A DNA stretch of 64,000 bases. Origin: Euryarchaeota archaeon SM23-78. GTDB lineage: Archaea > Nanobdellota > Nanobdellia > Woesearchaeales > SM23-78. Under the pieces are notes generated by a model. The model saw only the letters and a program-made list of their open reading frames with translations, did not search any database and was not told where the DNA came from. Of this stretch, positions 15,121-22,880 are shown one piece after another (the first letter of the stretch is position 1; the number at the start of each line of letters is the position of its first letter). Made by a program: the position numbers and the translations under genes. The stretch covers positions 1 to 64,000 of the forward strand of contig LSSJ01000005.1 in the NCBI GenBank assembly GCA_001595785.1. The letters run 5' to 3'.

Positions 15121-16575
15121 ATGGATTTTGACAAATTCCTGGAGAGAGACATCATAGAATTTCTTGATGAACAAGCCATGCTAGTAGCAGAGAAAGCTGC
15201 TGGCCTAAGAGAAGAAGAGTTTGATTTGTACGAAATAACCCAGGACTACTCAAAAGAAATCAGTGAAGCCTTGAAAGAGGATGACTTAAGAAAAGCCAGA
15301 GAGGTCTTTGAAGAAGTCAAGAACAAGTACCTGAAAGCACCTGAGAGTTCTTTAAGCAAAAAAAGACTCTACATAATAATGGAGGAAATATATCAGAGGA
15401 TAAAGGACTATGAAGCAAAAGAGGAAGGAAAAAAGAGTCTGTTCGAAACAATAAAAGAGTACGAAGAACAAGGATTGTTCACAAAGCCAGAACTATTTGA
15501 AAAGAAGAAAGCAGACAATATCAGCATTATCCTAAGCAGCATTACCAAAAAAGAGAAGGAGCTTGAGAAAATCACAAATAAAGAGACCATAATAATGGAG
15601 GACTTAAAACAAGCTATTAAACTCTACAGGGAGATGAAAGAATTAACCAGGAGGATGCCTATTACATACCCAAAAGAAAAGGCAAATGCTTATGAGTCTG
15701 CTCTTAGCTGGTATTACACTATCAGAAAATTAAAAGAACAATTTGGAGAAAAAGAAGAGAAAAAAGAGGCAAAAAAAGGAAAAGAAGAGAAGCCTGTAGA
15801 GGAGAGGCTTGCTGAGATAAGAAAACTCAAGGAAAAAATAGTTGAGTCCCACACCAAAATAGTTGAGTACCTGAAAAAGAAAGAACTAAGAAAGAGCATA
15901 GAAGAGTACAGGAATCTCAAGAACCTATGCGAGCAATTCCCGTACGAAATGGAAGAGGAAAAAATAGCCCTTCTCGCAGACGCCCTTTCATTGTATGAAA
16001 ACATTAAAAAACTAAAGAAGTCACTTTCCCAAACGCAGAGAAGAGAATATTTTGAAAAGAAAGAGGAAAGGGAAGAAGAACAAGCAAGAAAAAAAGAGGT
16101 CTGGGACAAGCTTACAAGAATAAGACAATTTATAAGAACAAAGGACACATCAAAGGCAATCAAGGAGTACAAGGAGCTGCAAGAAGTATTCAAAGACTAC
16201 CCTGAACACCCGCTTGAAGAAAAAAAGAAAGTGTACAATGAGATACTCTCAGCTCATAGAGACATCCATTCGCTAGACACTGATTTAAAAAGAAAAAAAG
16301 TCACTCATTATAAAGAAGAATTCCTTGATAACAAAGCCAATATTACGAATATAAAAAGTATCCTAGAAGATATTCATACTCTCCTTGACCGTGGGCAAAC
16401 AGAGAGAGCAACCCAAAAGCTTCTGGAAGCCAAGCATAAGATACAACTACTCCCAACAGAAGAGTTTGATGAGAAATACAAGCTAATGAAAGAAACAAAA
16501 AAATTAGAGAACAAACTCCTGTTTGTTAAGAACATAAAGAGAATTAATAATCCTCAGATAATAACCACATATTAA
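15121..16575 (+). CDS. Long coiled-coil cytoplasmic protein of the pilus cluster
   Basis: A 484-residue protein with no signal peptide or membrane segment, almost entirely helical and Lys/Glu-rich. At least three internal repeats of about 105 residues can be traced by a shared pattern: a helix with KAIKEYKELQEVFKDYP-like sequence (residues 160-185, 265-285, 345-365), then a helix with ALSxYxxIKKLK. It lies between the wHTH gene and the secretion ATPase in the same direction. A cytoplasmic platform or scaffold for the pilus motor is a reasonable inference; no enzyme motif is visible. Confidence 0.68.
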   Translation: MDFDKFLERDIIEFLDEQAMLVAEKAAGLREEEFDLYEITQDYSKEISEALKEDDLRKAREVFEEVKNKYLKAPESSLSKKRLYIIMEEIYQRIKDYEAKEEGKKSLFETIKEYEEQGLFTKPELFEKKKADNISIILSSITKKEKELEKITNKETIIMEDLKQAIKLYREMKELTRRMPITYPKEKANAYESALSWYYTIRKLKEQFGEKEEKKEAKKGKEEKPVEERLAEIRKLKEKIVESHTKIVEYLKKKELRKSIEEYRNLKNLCEQFPYEMEEEKIALLADALSLYENIKKLKKSLSQTQRREYFEKKEEREEEQARKKEVWDKLTRIRQFIRTKDTSKAIKEYKELQEVFKDYPEHPLEEKKKVYNEILSAHRDIHSLDTDLKRKKVTHYKEEFLDNKANITNIKSILEDIHTLLDRGQTERATQKLLEAKHKIQLLPTEEFDEKYKLMKETKKLENKLLFVKNIKRINNPQIITTY

Positions 16576-16637
16576 TTAATAAAAGAAAATTAAGATAAAA
16601 TTAACATTGTAAATCAATCAAAGGTGATGTGATAAAA

Positions 16638-18122
16638 ATGACTGAATTAATAGAAAAAAGCAAGGAAGAACTAGCAAGAAAAGAACTTATAGACCGTTAC
16701 ACAATTACTGTAAACAATATCGTTGTAGATATAAGTATCTACTCAGAGGAAGAAAAAGCAGTGCCTGAATACGTAGTCTCCATTACCAATATTAGTGATG
16801 CCACCAAGATTATTCTGGAGAAGATAAGACAGGAGTTTATCTCAAAGATGAGCTTGGAAGAGATAGAGAGTCTGGAGCAGAACGAGCTCATCAATATCAG
16901 GCAAAGATTCAAGGATGAGATAAAAAGACTAATCCACAAGTATTTTCCAAAAGCAGATGAAAAAACCACCAACATGCTCATCAACTACCTGATAGAGGAG
17001 AATCTAGGGTTAGGAAAGATAGAGATCCTGCTCCAAGACCCCTCACTAGAAGAGATAGTAATCAATAACCACAAGGAACCTGTCTGGATTTATCATAGAA
17101 AGCACGGTTGGCTCATTACAAATATCAAAGTGGTTACTGAAGCAAGGATAAGGCATTTTGCAACAATGATAGGAAGAGATGTTGGGAAAGAAATAACCAA
17201 CCTCAACCCCTTAATGGATGCCCACCTCTTAACAGGGGACAGAGTTAATGCGACCTTGGCCCCTATCAGCACGAAAGGAAACACTCTTACCATAAGAAAG
17301 TTCTCCCAAGACCCATGGACTATTACTAAGTTTATTAGGGATAATGTGCTGAGCTATGAAGCAGCCGCTCTTATCTGGCTAGCAGTGCAGAACGAGCTTA
17401 GCATAATCATAAGCGGAGGGACAGGAAGCGGAAAGACTAGCATGCTTAATGTTATTAGCAACTTCTTTCCACCCAACCAAAGAATTATAAGCATAGAGGA
17501 TACCAGAGAGCTCACCTTGCCAGGAGACTTACACTGGGTGCCTATGGAGACTCGACTCCCAAACCCAGAGGGAAAAGGAGGAGTCAACATGCTTGACCTC
17601 CTGGTTAACAGCCTTAGGATGAGACCTGACAGAATAATAGTGGGAGAGATAAGAAGAAAGAAAGAGGCAGAGGTTCTTTTAGAAGCAATGCATACAGGTC
17701 ACTCTGTATATGCAACCCTGCACGCAAATAACGCAGAGGAAGTTGTCACAAGACTAACCAACCCGCCTATAGAAATACCCAAACCAATGATAGCATCATT
17801 ATCCATGATAGTAATCCAGAACAGGAATAGGAGGACTGGTAGGAGAAGGACTCTGCAGGTAGCAGAGATAACCCCTACTGGCGACCCCAAGATTTTAATG
17901 AAGCTGGATGTTGCAAAGGACGAGCTCATTGAGGTTACAAAGTCAAAAGTAATGATAGAAAGGCTTAAACTCTACACAGGTATGAAAGATGAGGAAATAA
18001 TGAGGGATGTAAAAGAGAAAGTAGAAATCCTTAGATGGATGGTAAAAAAAGACGTAACCGACGTTAACAAGATTGGGATTGTAATAGCAAAATATTATAT
18101 GGGCACTCTTAAAATGGATTAA
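16638..18122 (+). CDS. Type II/IV secretion (pilus) assembly ATPase
   Basis: A 494-residue VirB11/TadA/FlaI-class hexameric ATPase that powers pilus assembly at the membrane. The N-terminal domain (to about 230) contains EEIVINNHKEPVWIYH, typical of the family. The motor domain has Walker A GGTGSGKTS (about 260), the Asp box, Walker B-like RPDRIIVGEIR and the His box GHSVYATLHAN. ATG 16638 is preferred over GTG 16629 because GGTGAT (16623-16628) lies 9 nt before it. The two TadC-like membrane partners follow. Confidence 0.93.
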   Translation: MTELIEKSKEELARKELIDRYTITVNNIVVDISIYSEEEKAVPEYVVSITNISDATKIILEKIRQEFISKMSLEEIESLEQNELINIRQRFKDEIKRLIHKYFPKADEKTTNMLINYLIEENLGLGKIEILLQDPSLEEIVINNHKEPVWIYHRKHGWLITNIKVVTEARIRHFATMIGRDVGKEITNLNPLMDAHLLTGDRVNATLAPISTKGNTLTIRKFSQDPWTITKFIRDNVLSYEAAALIWLAVQNELSIIISGGTGSGKTSMLNVISNFFPPNQRIISIEDTRELTLPGDLHWVPMETRLPNPEGKGGVNMLDLLVNSLRMRPDRIIVGEIRRKKEAEVLLEAMHTGHSVYATLHANNAEEVVTRLTNPPIEIPKPMIASLSMIVIQNRNRRTGRRRTLQVAEITPTGDPKILMKLDVAKDELIEVTKSKVMIERLKLYTGMKDEEIMRDVKEKVEILRWMVKKDVTDVNKIGIVIAKYYMGTLKMD

Positions 18123-18187
18123 GAGGCAGAAAGATTAAGAAGTAAAAAAAGTTGAGAATGCATATTATTGTTTAGGGGAGGTTTTTA

Positions 18188-18997
18188 ATGCCTTTAAAAA
18201 GATCAAGACAAAAGATGAAAGCTATTCTAAAGAAGAAGCTAAGAATAGCTGGTATTAAAAAGAAGCCAGAAGAATATCTGAAGCAAACTATGAGAACTTC
18301 TATCTTGATAGGTGCGATGATAACAGTGTTTACCTTCTTTTTAGCCCAAAGAAGAGGCATCCCTATAATTGCTGTACCCTTGGCAGGAATAGTTTTCTTC
18401 TTCTTAGCCTACACTATTCTTCTAAGATCAGTTGATGCAAAGATTCATAAGAAAGCCAAGAACATTGACAAAGATGTTCTTTTTGCAGGCAGATTCCTAT
18501 TGATTAAGCTGAACTCAGGAAAACCCTTAATCAACTCATTAATGGAGGCCAGCCAGAGCTTTGGCGTGGCTAACACCTATTTTAGAGAGATAATAAGGAA
18601 CATAGAACTAGGCACATCTTTAGAAGAAGCGCTTGAGACCGCAAGAGATGAGTGTCCTTCAAAAAAGATGAAAAGAGTGTTATTCCAAATAAACAATGCT
18701 CTCAAAATAGGGATAGATGTTACCCAGAACCTAGAAGCTGTTCTTGGAGAAATAGCACAAGAGCAGCTCGTAGAAATACAGAGGTATGGAAGAAAGCTGA
18801 ACAGCCTAACCCTCTTCTACATGCTCTTAGCAGTGGTTGTGCCTAGTCTTGGTATGACCATGTTCATAGTTGTGGCAGGTCTGGTCGCTCTTAATGTAAC
18901 TGCTTCAACCTTTTTTGTTTTTGCATTTTTCCTATTGCTAATAGAACTAGCATTCCTAAGCCTGTTTAAAAGTATAAGACCAAATGTAAATATATGA
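18188..18997 (+). CDS. TadC/FlaJ-like pilus platform membrane protein 1
   Basis: A 269-residue T2SSF-family protein. A basic N-terminus is followed by two transmembrane helices (about 38-80), a cytoplasmic four-helix domain (FLLIKLNSGKPLINSLMEAS through GTSLEEALETA) and two C-terminal helices (about 200-260). It is the inner-membrane platform that couples the ATPase to pilin polymerisation. GGGGAGG (18176-18182) fixes the ATG. Two related platform genes in a row are usual in archaeal pilus operons and may form a heterodimer. Confidence 0.88.
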   Translation: MPLKRSRQKMKAILKKKLRIAGIKKKPEEYLKQTMRTSILIGAMITVFTFFLAQRRGIPIIAVPLAGIVFFFLAYTILLRSVDAKIHKKAKNIDKDVLFAGRFLLIKLNSGKPLINSLMEASQSFGVANTYFREIIRNIELGTSLEEALETARDECPSKKMKRVLFQINNALKIGIDVTQNLEAVLGEIAQEQLVEIQRYGRKLNSLTLFYMLLAVVVPSLGMTMFIVVAGLVALNVTASTFFVFAFFLLLIELAFLSLFKSIRPNVNI

Positions 18998-19066
18998 AAC
19001 ATATGATTAAGTTGATTAATAATAAATATATAATAATAAAAGAGAAAAGTAGGAGAGCCAGAAAAA

Positions 19067-20101
19067 ATGGGCAGTATATTATATCTTGAAGAATTTGGAA
19101 AAGCATTTGTACCCAGGAAGATAAGGTCTGGCTTAAAAAAATACCTGGAAAAAGCAGGAATAGATGAAGTTCCATACAAGTTCTTTGGAGCCCTGTTCTG
19201 GGTCACAGCAGTTATAACCTACTTTGTGTATGTTCCTGGAATCTATCCTGTTATAAAACAGAAATCCATCTTCCTGTTCTTTATAATTACCTTTTTATCA
19301 TGGTTCTTAATCCAATTATTAATAGTAGTACTCATAGTTCTAGCAGTATACTTTTACATGAACATCATGATTTATAGGAGAACCAAGGAGTTAGAAGACC
19401 TGCTTCCAGAATACCTGTCCTTGGTCTCAACTAATCTCAAAGGAGGCATGAACTTTGAGAAATCACTCTGGTCTGCTATCAAACCAGAGTTTGGAATACT
19501 AGCTAATGAAATAGGAATCGTGAGCAAGAGAGTGGCTACGGGTAATGATGTTAGTGAGGCTTTGCAAGAGTTTGCTGATAAGTATGAATCCCCTATCCTT
19601 AGAAGAAGCGTAGACCTAATTAAAGGGGAAATAATCAGTGGAGGAAGCATTACAGGAGTTATTGATAACCTGGTAGCTGATCTAAGAAAGACCAAGGCAC
19701 TAAAAGCAGAAATGTCAGCAGCCACGCTTACCTATATGATTTTCATGGCAGCCATAGTAGTGGGAATAATGCCAGCCTTATTTGCTCTTTCAAGGCAACT
19801 CCTTGGTATTATACTAAAGTTTGGATCCAGAATAAGCACAAGCATGGAACAAGGAGGAGGAGGAGGAGGTGTTATGTTTAGTTTCACAGTTGCACAAATC
19901 GATCCTTTTCATTTTCAAATATTCTCAATAGCAGCTATAAGTATAATAGCAGTGTTCTCATCTATGATTATAAGCACAATAGAAAAAGGGGATATACAAG
20001 GAGGATTAAAGTTCATACCCTTATTCCTTATGGGTTCCTTAATAATGTACTTCATACTCTCAGTAGTGTTAGAAGCCTTACTCAAAGGCATAATGGCATA
20101 A
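19067..20101 (+). CDS. TadC/FlaJ-like pilus platform membrane protein 2
   Basis: A 344-residue T2SSF-domain protein, longer than its neighbour. It has an N-terminal amphipathic region, transmembrane helices near 45-65 and 75-105, the cytoplasmic domain with LPEYLSLVSTNLKGGMNFEKSL (about 115-140), and three more C-terminal helices. A run of six glycines (about 262-267) sits in an extracytoplasmic loop. It probably pairs with the protein encoded just upstream. A related protein is encoded at 62960-64000, beside another pilin. Confidence 0.88.
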   Translation: MGSILYLEEFGKAFVPRKIRSGLKKYLEKAGIDEVPYKFFGALFWVTAVITYFVYVPGIYPVIKQKSIFLFFIITFLSWFLIQLLIVVLIVLAVYFYMNIMIYRRTKELEDLLPEYLSLVSTNLKGGMNFEKSLWSAIKPEFGILANEIGIVSKRVATGNDVSEALQEFADKYESPILRRSVDLIKGEIISGGSITGVIDNLVADLRKTKALKAEMSAATLTYMIFMAAIVVGIMPALFALSRQLLGIILKFGSRISTSMEQGGGGGGVMFSFTVAQIDPFHFQIFSIAAISIIAVFSSMIISTIEKGDIQGGLKFIPLFLMGSLIMYFILSVVLEALLKGIMA

Positions 20102-20121
20102 TAGTTTGTTAGATAAAAAAC

Positions 20122-20188
20122 ATTTATATAAGTATAAGAATTAAAAAATTGCTAAAAATAGGGTAAAAAACAAAAACTTTATATAAAC
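20122..20188 (+). promoter_or_regulatory. Tandem TATA promoters upstream of the pilin genes
   Basis: Two TATA boxes, ATTTATATAAG (20122-20132) and CTTTATATAAAC (20178-20189), precede the first pilin gene by about 140 and 80 nt. This gives the pilins their own strong transcription separate from the machinery genes, as expected for abundant fibre subunits. Confidence 0.5.
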
Positions 20189-20265
20189 AAAAAGCAAAAA
20201 TCAATAAAAAGGTAACATTAAGATATTATAATAATCACATTAAAGAGGTGAATGAGGTAATATTC

Positions 20266-20739
20266 ATGAAGCGAGGACAAGCAGCACTGGAGTTTTTAAC
20301 AACCTATGGCTGGGCATTCCTGGTAATCCTAATAATGATAGGCGCCCTAGCATACTTCGGAGTGCTGAATCCGCCTAGTCTATTGCCCTCTAGATGCGTT
20401 TTTAGTCCTGAGCTTGCTTGTTTAGAGCAAGAAATCATTGGTGATTCTGGAGGTGATGGTATCCTTAGATTCAGGGTTAGGAACAATGTTGGCTCAATGG
20501 CTAGTTTTGAATTCAATGCTACAGAGATAGCAACAGATACAGAAACCACGTGTGTAGTAGGCCCTAATAATGGGGTTAACATAAGGTCAGGAAGGATAAT
20601 GAATGTTAATTGTACTTTTACGGGTAATGTATTTCCAATCGGCGACAAAATCAAGTTTGAGGTAGAGACAAACTACACCAAGGTAGGAGGTGCTTACAGC
20701 ACACCTGTTAAAGGAGAGATTTATGCAGAAGCTAAATAG
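20266..20739 (+). CDS. Archaeal type IV pilin, class III signal peptide
   Basis: A 157-residue pilin. The start MKRGQAALEFLTTYGWAFLV is the archaeal class III signal: prepilin peptidase cuts after Gly, leaving a Q-A-A-L-E-F helix that forms the fibre core. A Cys pair (about 44 and 53) opens the globular beta-rich domain. ATG 20266 is chosen over an upstream GTG because GAGGT (20254-20258) precedes it and the signal begins there. It is paralogous to the next two genes and to the one at 62349. Confidence 0.9.
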   Translation: MKRGQAALEFLTTYGWAFLVILIMIGALAYFGVLNPPSLLPSRCVFSPELACLEQEIIGDSGGDGILRFRVRNNVGSMASFEFNATEIATDTETTCVVGPNNGVNIRSGRIMNVNCTFTGNVFPIGDKIKFEVETNYTKVGGAYSTPVKGEIYAEAK

Positions 20740-20803
20740 ATTATTAATTATGTTCCTTTTTAAAGGATAAAAAATTAAAAAAAAATGATGAGGTGAAAGC
20801 AAC

Positions 20804-21280
20804 ATGAGAAGAGGACAAGCAGCACTGGAGTTCTTGACAACATACGGCTGGGCCTTTATAGTGATTCTGATAATGATAGGCGCCCTAGCATACTTTGGAG
20901 TGCTGAACCCTAGTAGGACCCTACCCAATAAGTGTTTGGTAGAAGCAGGGTTTCACTGCAAGGATTTTAAAATACAGAATGACAGCTTTTCCATTAGCCT
21001 TGTCAACAGAAAAGGAGATGGACTAAGAAGTGTAAACCTAACAGAAGTAAATTCTGACGCCGGAGGAGGTATAACGCTAGCAGATTGTACTGCAGCTACA
21101 TACACACCCCAAGATGCTAATGTTCAGGCAGACGCAACATTTACCATCTTTTGTGAAGGACTGGACTTCAGTGCTTCTGCTGGTGACAAGATAACCATAG
21201 AATTCAGCGCTGACTACGCACTGGCAAAAGGCACCTATGCACAGAAGTTTTCAGGAAGCATCTTTGGAGCTGTACAGTAA
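20804..21280 (+). CDS. Archaeal type IV pilin, class III signal peptide
   Basis: A 158-residue pilin with leader MRRGQAALEFLTTYGWAFIV, nearly identical to its upstream paralogue through GALAYFGVLNP. The globular part has diverged, with cysteines at about 44 and 52 plus two more near 93 and 118. Start: GAGGTGAAAGCAAC precedes the ATG. Conservation of the helix and divergence of the head suggest subunits of one filament with different surfaces. Confidence 0.9.
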   Translation: MRRGQAALEFLTTYGWAFIVILIMIGALAYFGVLNPSRTLPNKCLVEAGFHCKDFKIQNDSFSISLVNRKGDGLRSVNLTEVNSDAGGGITLADCTAATYTPQDANVQADATFTIFCEGLDFSASAGDKITIEFSADYALAKGTYAQKFSGSIFGAVQ

Positions 21281-21366
21281 GAACATAAACTTTTTTAATT
21301 AAAATTTTTATTTTTATCTTTATAATAATTTTAATTCTAAGTGAAAACAGGGATGGGTTAAAAAAG

Positions 21367-21828
21367 ATGGTGAAGCAAAGAAAGGCTCAGGCTGCTTTTG
21401 AGTATCTCACAACTTATGGCTGGGCTGTTCTAACAGCGCTGGTAGCTATAGGCGCCCTAGCATACTTTGGTTTTCTTAATCCTAACAACCTGCTGCCTAA
21501 TCGGTGTGACTTTGGAAAGCAACTGGAGTGTGTGGAGTACAGAATCCGGGATGAAGGAGCCCTTGGCTATGTTGATTTACAAATAAGAAATAATTTTGGC
21601 AAGGATATTAATATTACAGAGGTTGCTGGGGAAGAAATAGTAGGCGGAAATGTTCCTCCGCCTTTAACCATTCATGCTGGGGACACAGAAGAGTTAATAC
21701 TAAATCTTAATATACCATTCCCTGCTGGTGAAAAAAAAGAGGTTAGTGCAATAATTGTGTTTATGAGAAACCAAGCAGGTGCTACTGAGCATAACATATC
21801 TGGCACTGTGTTTGTTACAGTGCAATGA
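21367..21828 (+). CDS. Archaeal type IV pilin, class III signal peptide
   Basis: A 153-residue pilin, MVKQRKAQAAFEYLTTYGWA, with the GALAYFGFLNP continuation shared by the other pilins here. The cleavage site residue is Ala instead of Gly (RKA-QAAFEY), which prepilin peptidases often accept. The head domain has a Cys pair (about 47 and 55) and is otherwise divergent. It ends the pilin group; the next gene, the proteasome beta subunit, has its own promoter. Confidence 0.87.
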   Translation: MVKQRKAQAAFEYLTTYGWAVLTALVAIGALAYFGFLNPNNLLPNRCDFGKQLECVEYRIRDEGALGYVDLQIRNNFGKDINITEVAGEEIVGGNVPPPLTIHAGDTEELILNLNIPFPAGEKKEVSAIIVFMRNQAGATEHNISGTVFVTVQ

Positions 21829-21982
21829 AGGACTAAATAAACATTATTTTAAATGCTGAGAATAGGAAACTTTTTAAATGAAACAGGCTTCTCCTCGTGT
21901 TGAAGGAGATGTTCTAAGAGAATAAGCAAAGAGAAATCCTTTTTTGGACAATATAAAAAATATAATAAGGTGGTGTTTTGCT

Positions 21983-22618
21983 ATGAAAGACGACCAGATT
22001 TTGAATACTGGAACAACAACCATAGGCTTGGTGTGTAAGGATTGCATAGTCTTAGCAGCTGATAAGAGGGCAACAGCAGGTAATTTTATTGCCCATAAGA
22101 AAGTTGATAAGGTAATACCTATTAATGATAGGATGGCTATTACAACAGCTGGCGTGGTCAGTGATATCCAGTTATTAACCAAGTTGCTAAAAGCAGAGCT
22201 AAAGCTTAAAAGCATCAGGGTTGAGAGAGAGCCCAGTGTTAAGGAAGCTGCTAATCTACTTACAAACATCATTTACAATAATGTGAGAAAACTAAGCATG
22301 ATACCAGGGATTACTCATTTCCTGCTTGGAGGATATGATGATAATCTAAGACTTTATGATTTGTACGCTGATGGTAGCATAGCTGAGATTGACGATTTTG
22401 TGGCTAGCGGCAGTGGAAGTGTTATTGCTTATGGATTGCTAGAAGCCACTTATAAGAAGGACATGGCAGAAGCAGAGGGTGTTGAGCTGGTTATAAAAGC
22501 TGTTAATGCTGCTATGCAGAGGGATTCTGCTAGTGGAGACGGTATTGATGTCTATGTTATTAATAAGGCTGGTGTTAGAAAGGCTGCTCATAAAAAGGTT
22601 AGTACTAAGGCTGAATAA
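21983..22618 (+). CDS. psmB: 20S proteasome beta subunit
   Basis: A 211-residue proteasome beta-type subunit. A 10-residue propeptide (MKDDQILNTG) precedes the catalytic Thr of TTTIGLVCKD. LAADKRATAG supplies the Lys33-type residue, and SGSGSVIAYG and RDSASGDGIDV complete the family signature. It forms the proteolytic inner rings of the archaeal proteasome. ATG 21983 is set by AAGGTGGTG (21968-21976); a longer frame from 21944 would add unrelated residues. Confidence 0.94.
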   Translation: MKDDQILNTGTTTIGLVCKDCIVLAADKRATAGNFIAHKKVDKVIPINDRMAITTAGVVSDIQLLTKLLKAELKLKSIRVEREPSVKEAANLLTNIIYNNVRKLSMIPGITHFLLGGYDDNLRLYDLYADGSIAEIDDFVASGSGSVIAYGLLEATYKKDMAEAEGVELVIKAVNAAMQRDSASGDGIDVYVINKAGVRKAAHKKVSTKAE

Positions 22619-22696
22619 AGAAAAAAGGTTCTTACAAATAAAAAATAATTTTTCATAACTTATTACTAAAATAAATCTATAAGGAGGTTGTAATTA

Positions 22697-22880
22697 ATGT
22701 CAGACAACAAAAATTCTTTGAATTTTTGGGTCGAGCAAAATCAAAGATTTTGGCGCACCAAAAGCAAAGCTTTTGATTGCCTCATAATTTTGACCGGAGG
22801 TAAAAATTATGTCGGACAACAAAAATTCTTTGAATTTTTGGGTCCTCATAATTTTGACCGGAGGTAAAAATTATGTCGGA
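22697..22880 (+). promoter_or_regulatory. Duplicated start-codon leader of fttA
   Basis: The ribosome binding site plus start codon of fttA exists three times. Starts lie at 22697, 22809 and the real one at 22873, each after GGAGG, and all in different frames. A 34-nt block at 22783-22816 is repeated at 22847-22880. In each copy CATAATTTT and AAAATTATG pair, putting GGAGG in the loop and the start codon in the stem. Mini-hairpins lie at 22708-22728, 22736-22752, 22759-22775 and 22820-22840. Upstream ORFs of 56 codons (22697-22867) and 27 codons (22809-22892) result; the second overlaps the fttA start. Confidence 0.8.

Noticed and set aside
15714-16193. 159-codon Ser/Phe-rich minus-strand ORF
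   Set aside because: Antisense of the coiled-coil pilus-locus protein.
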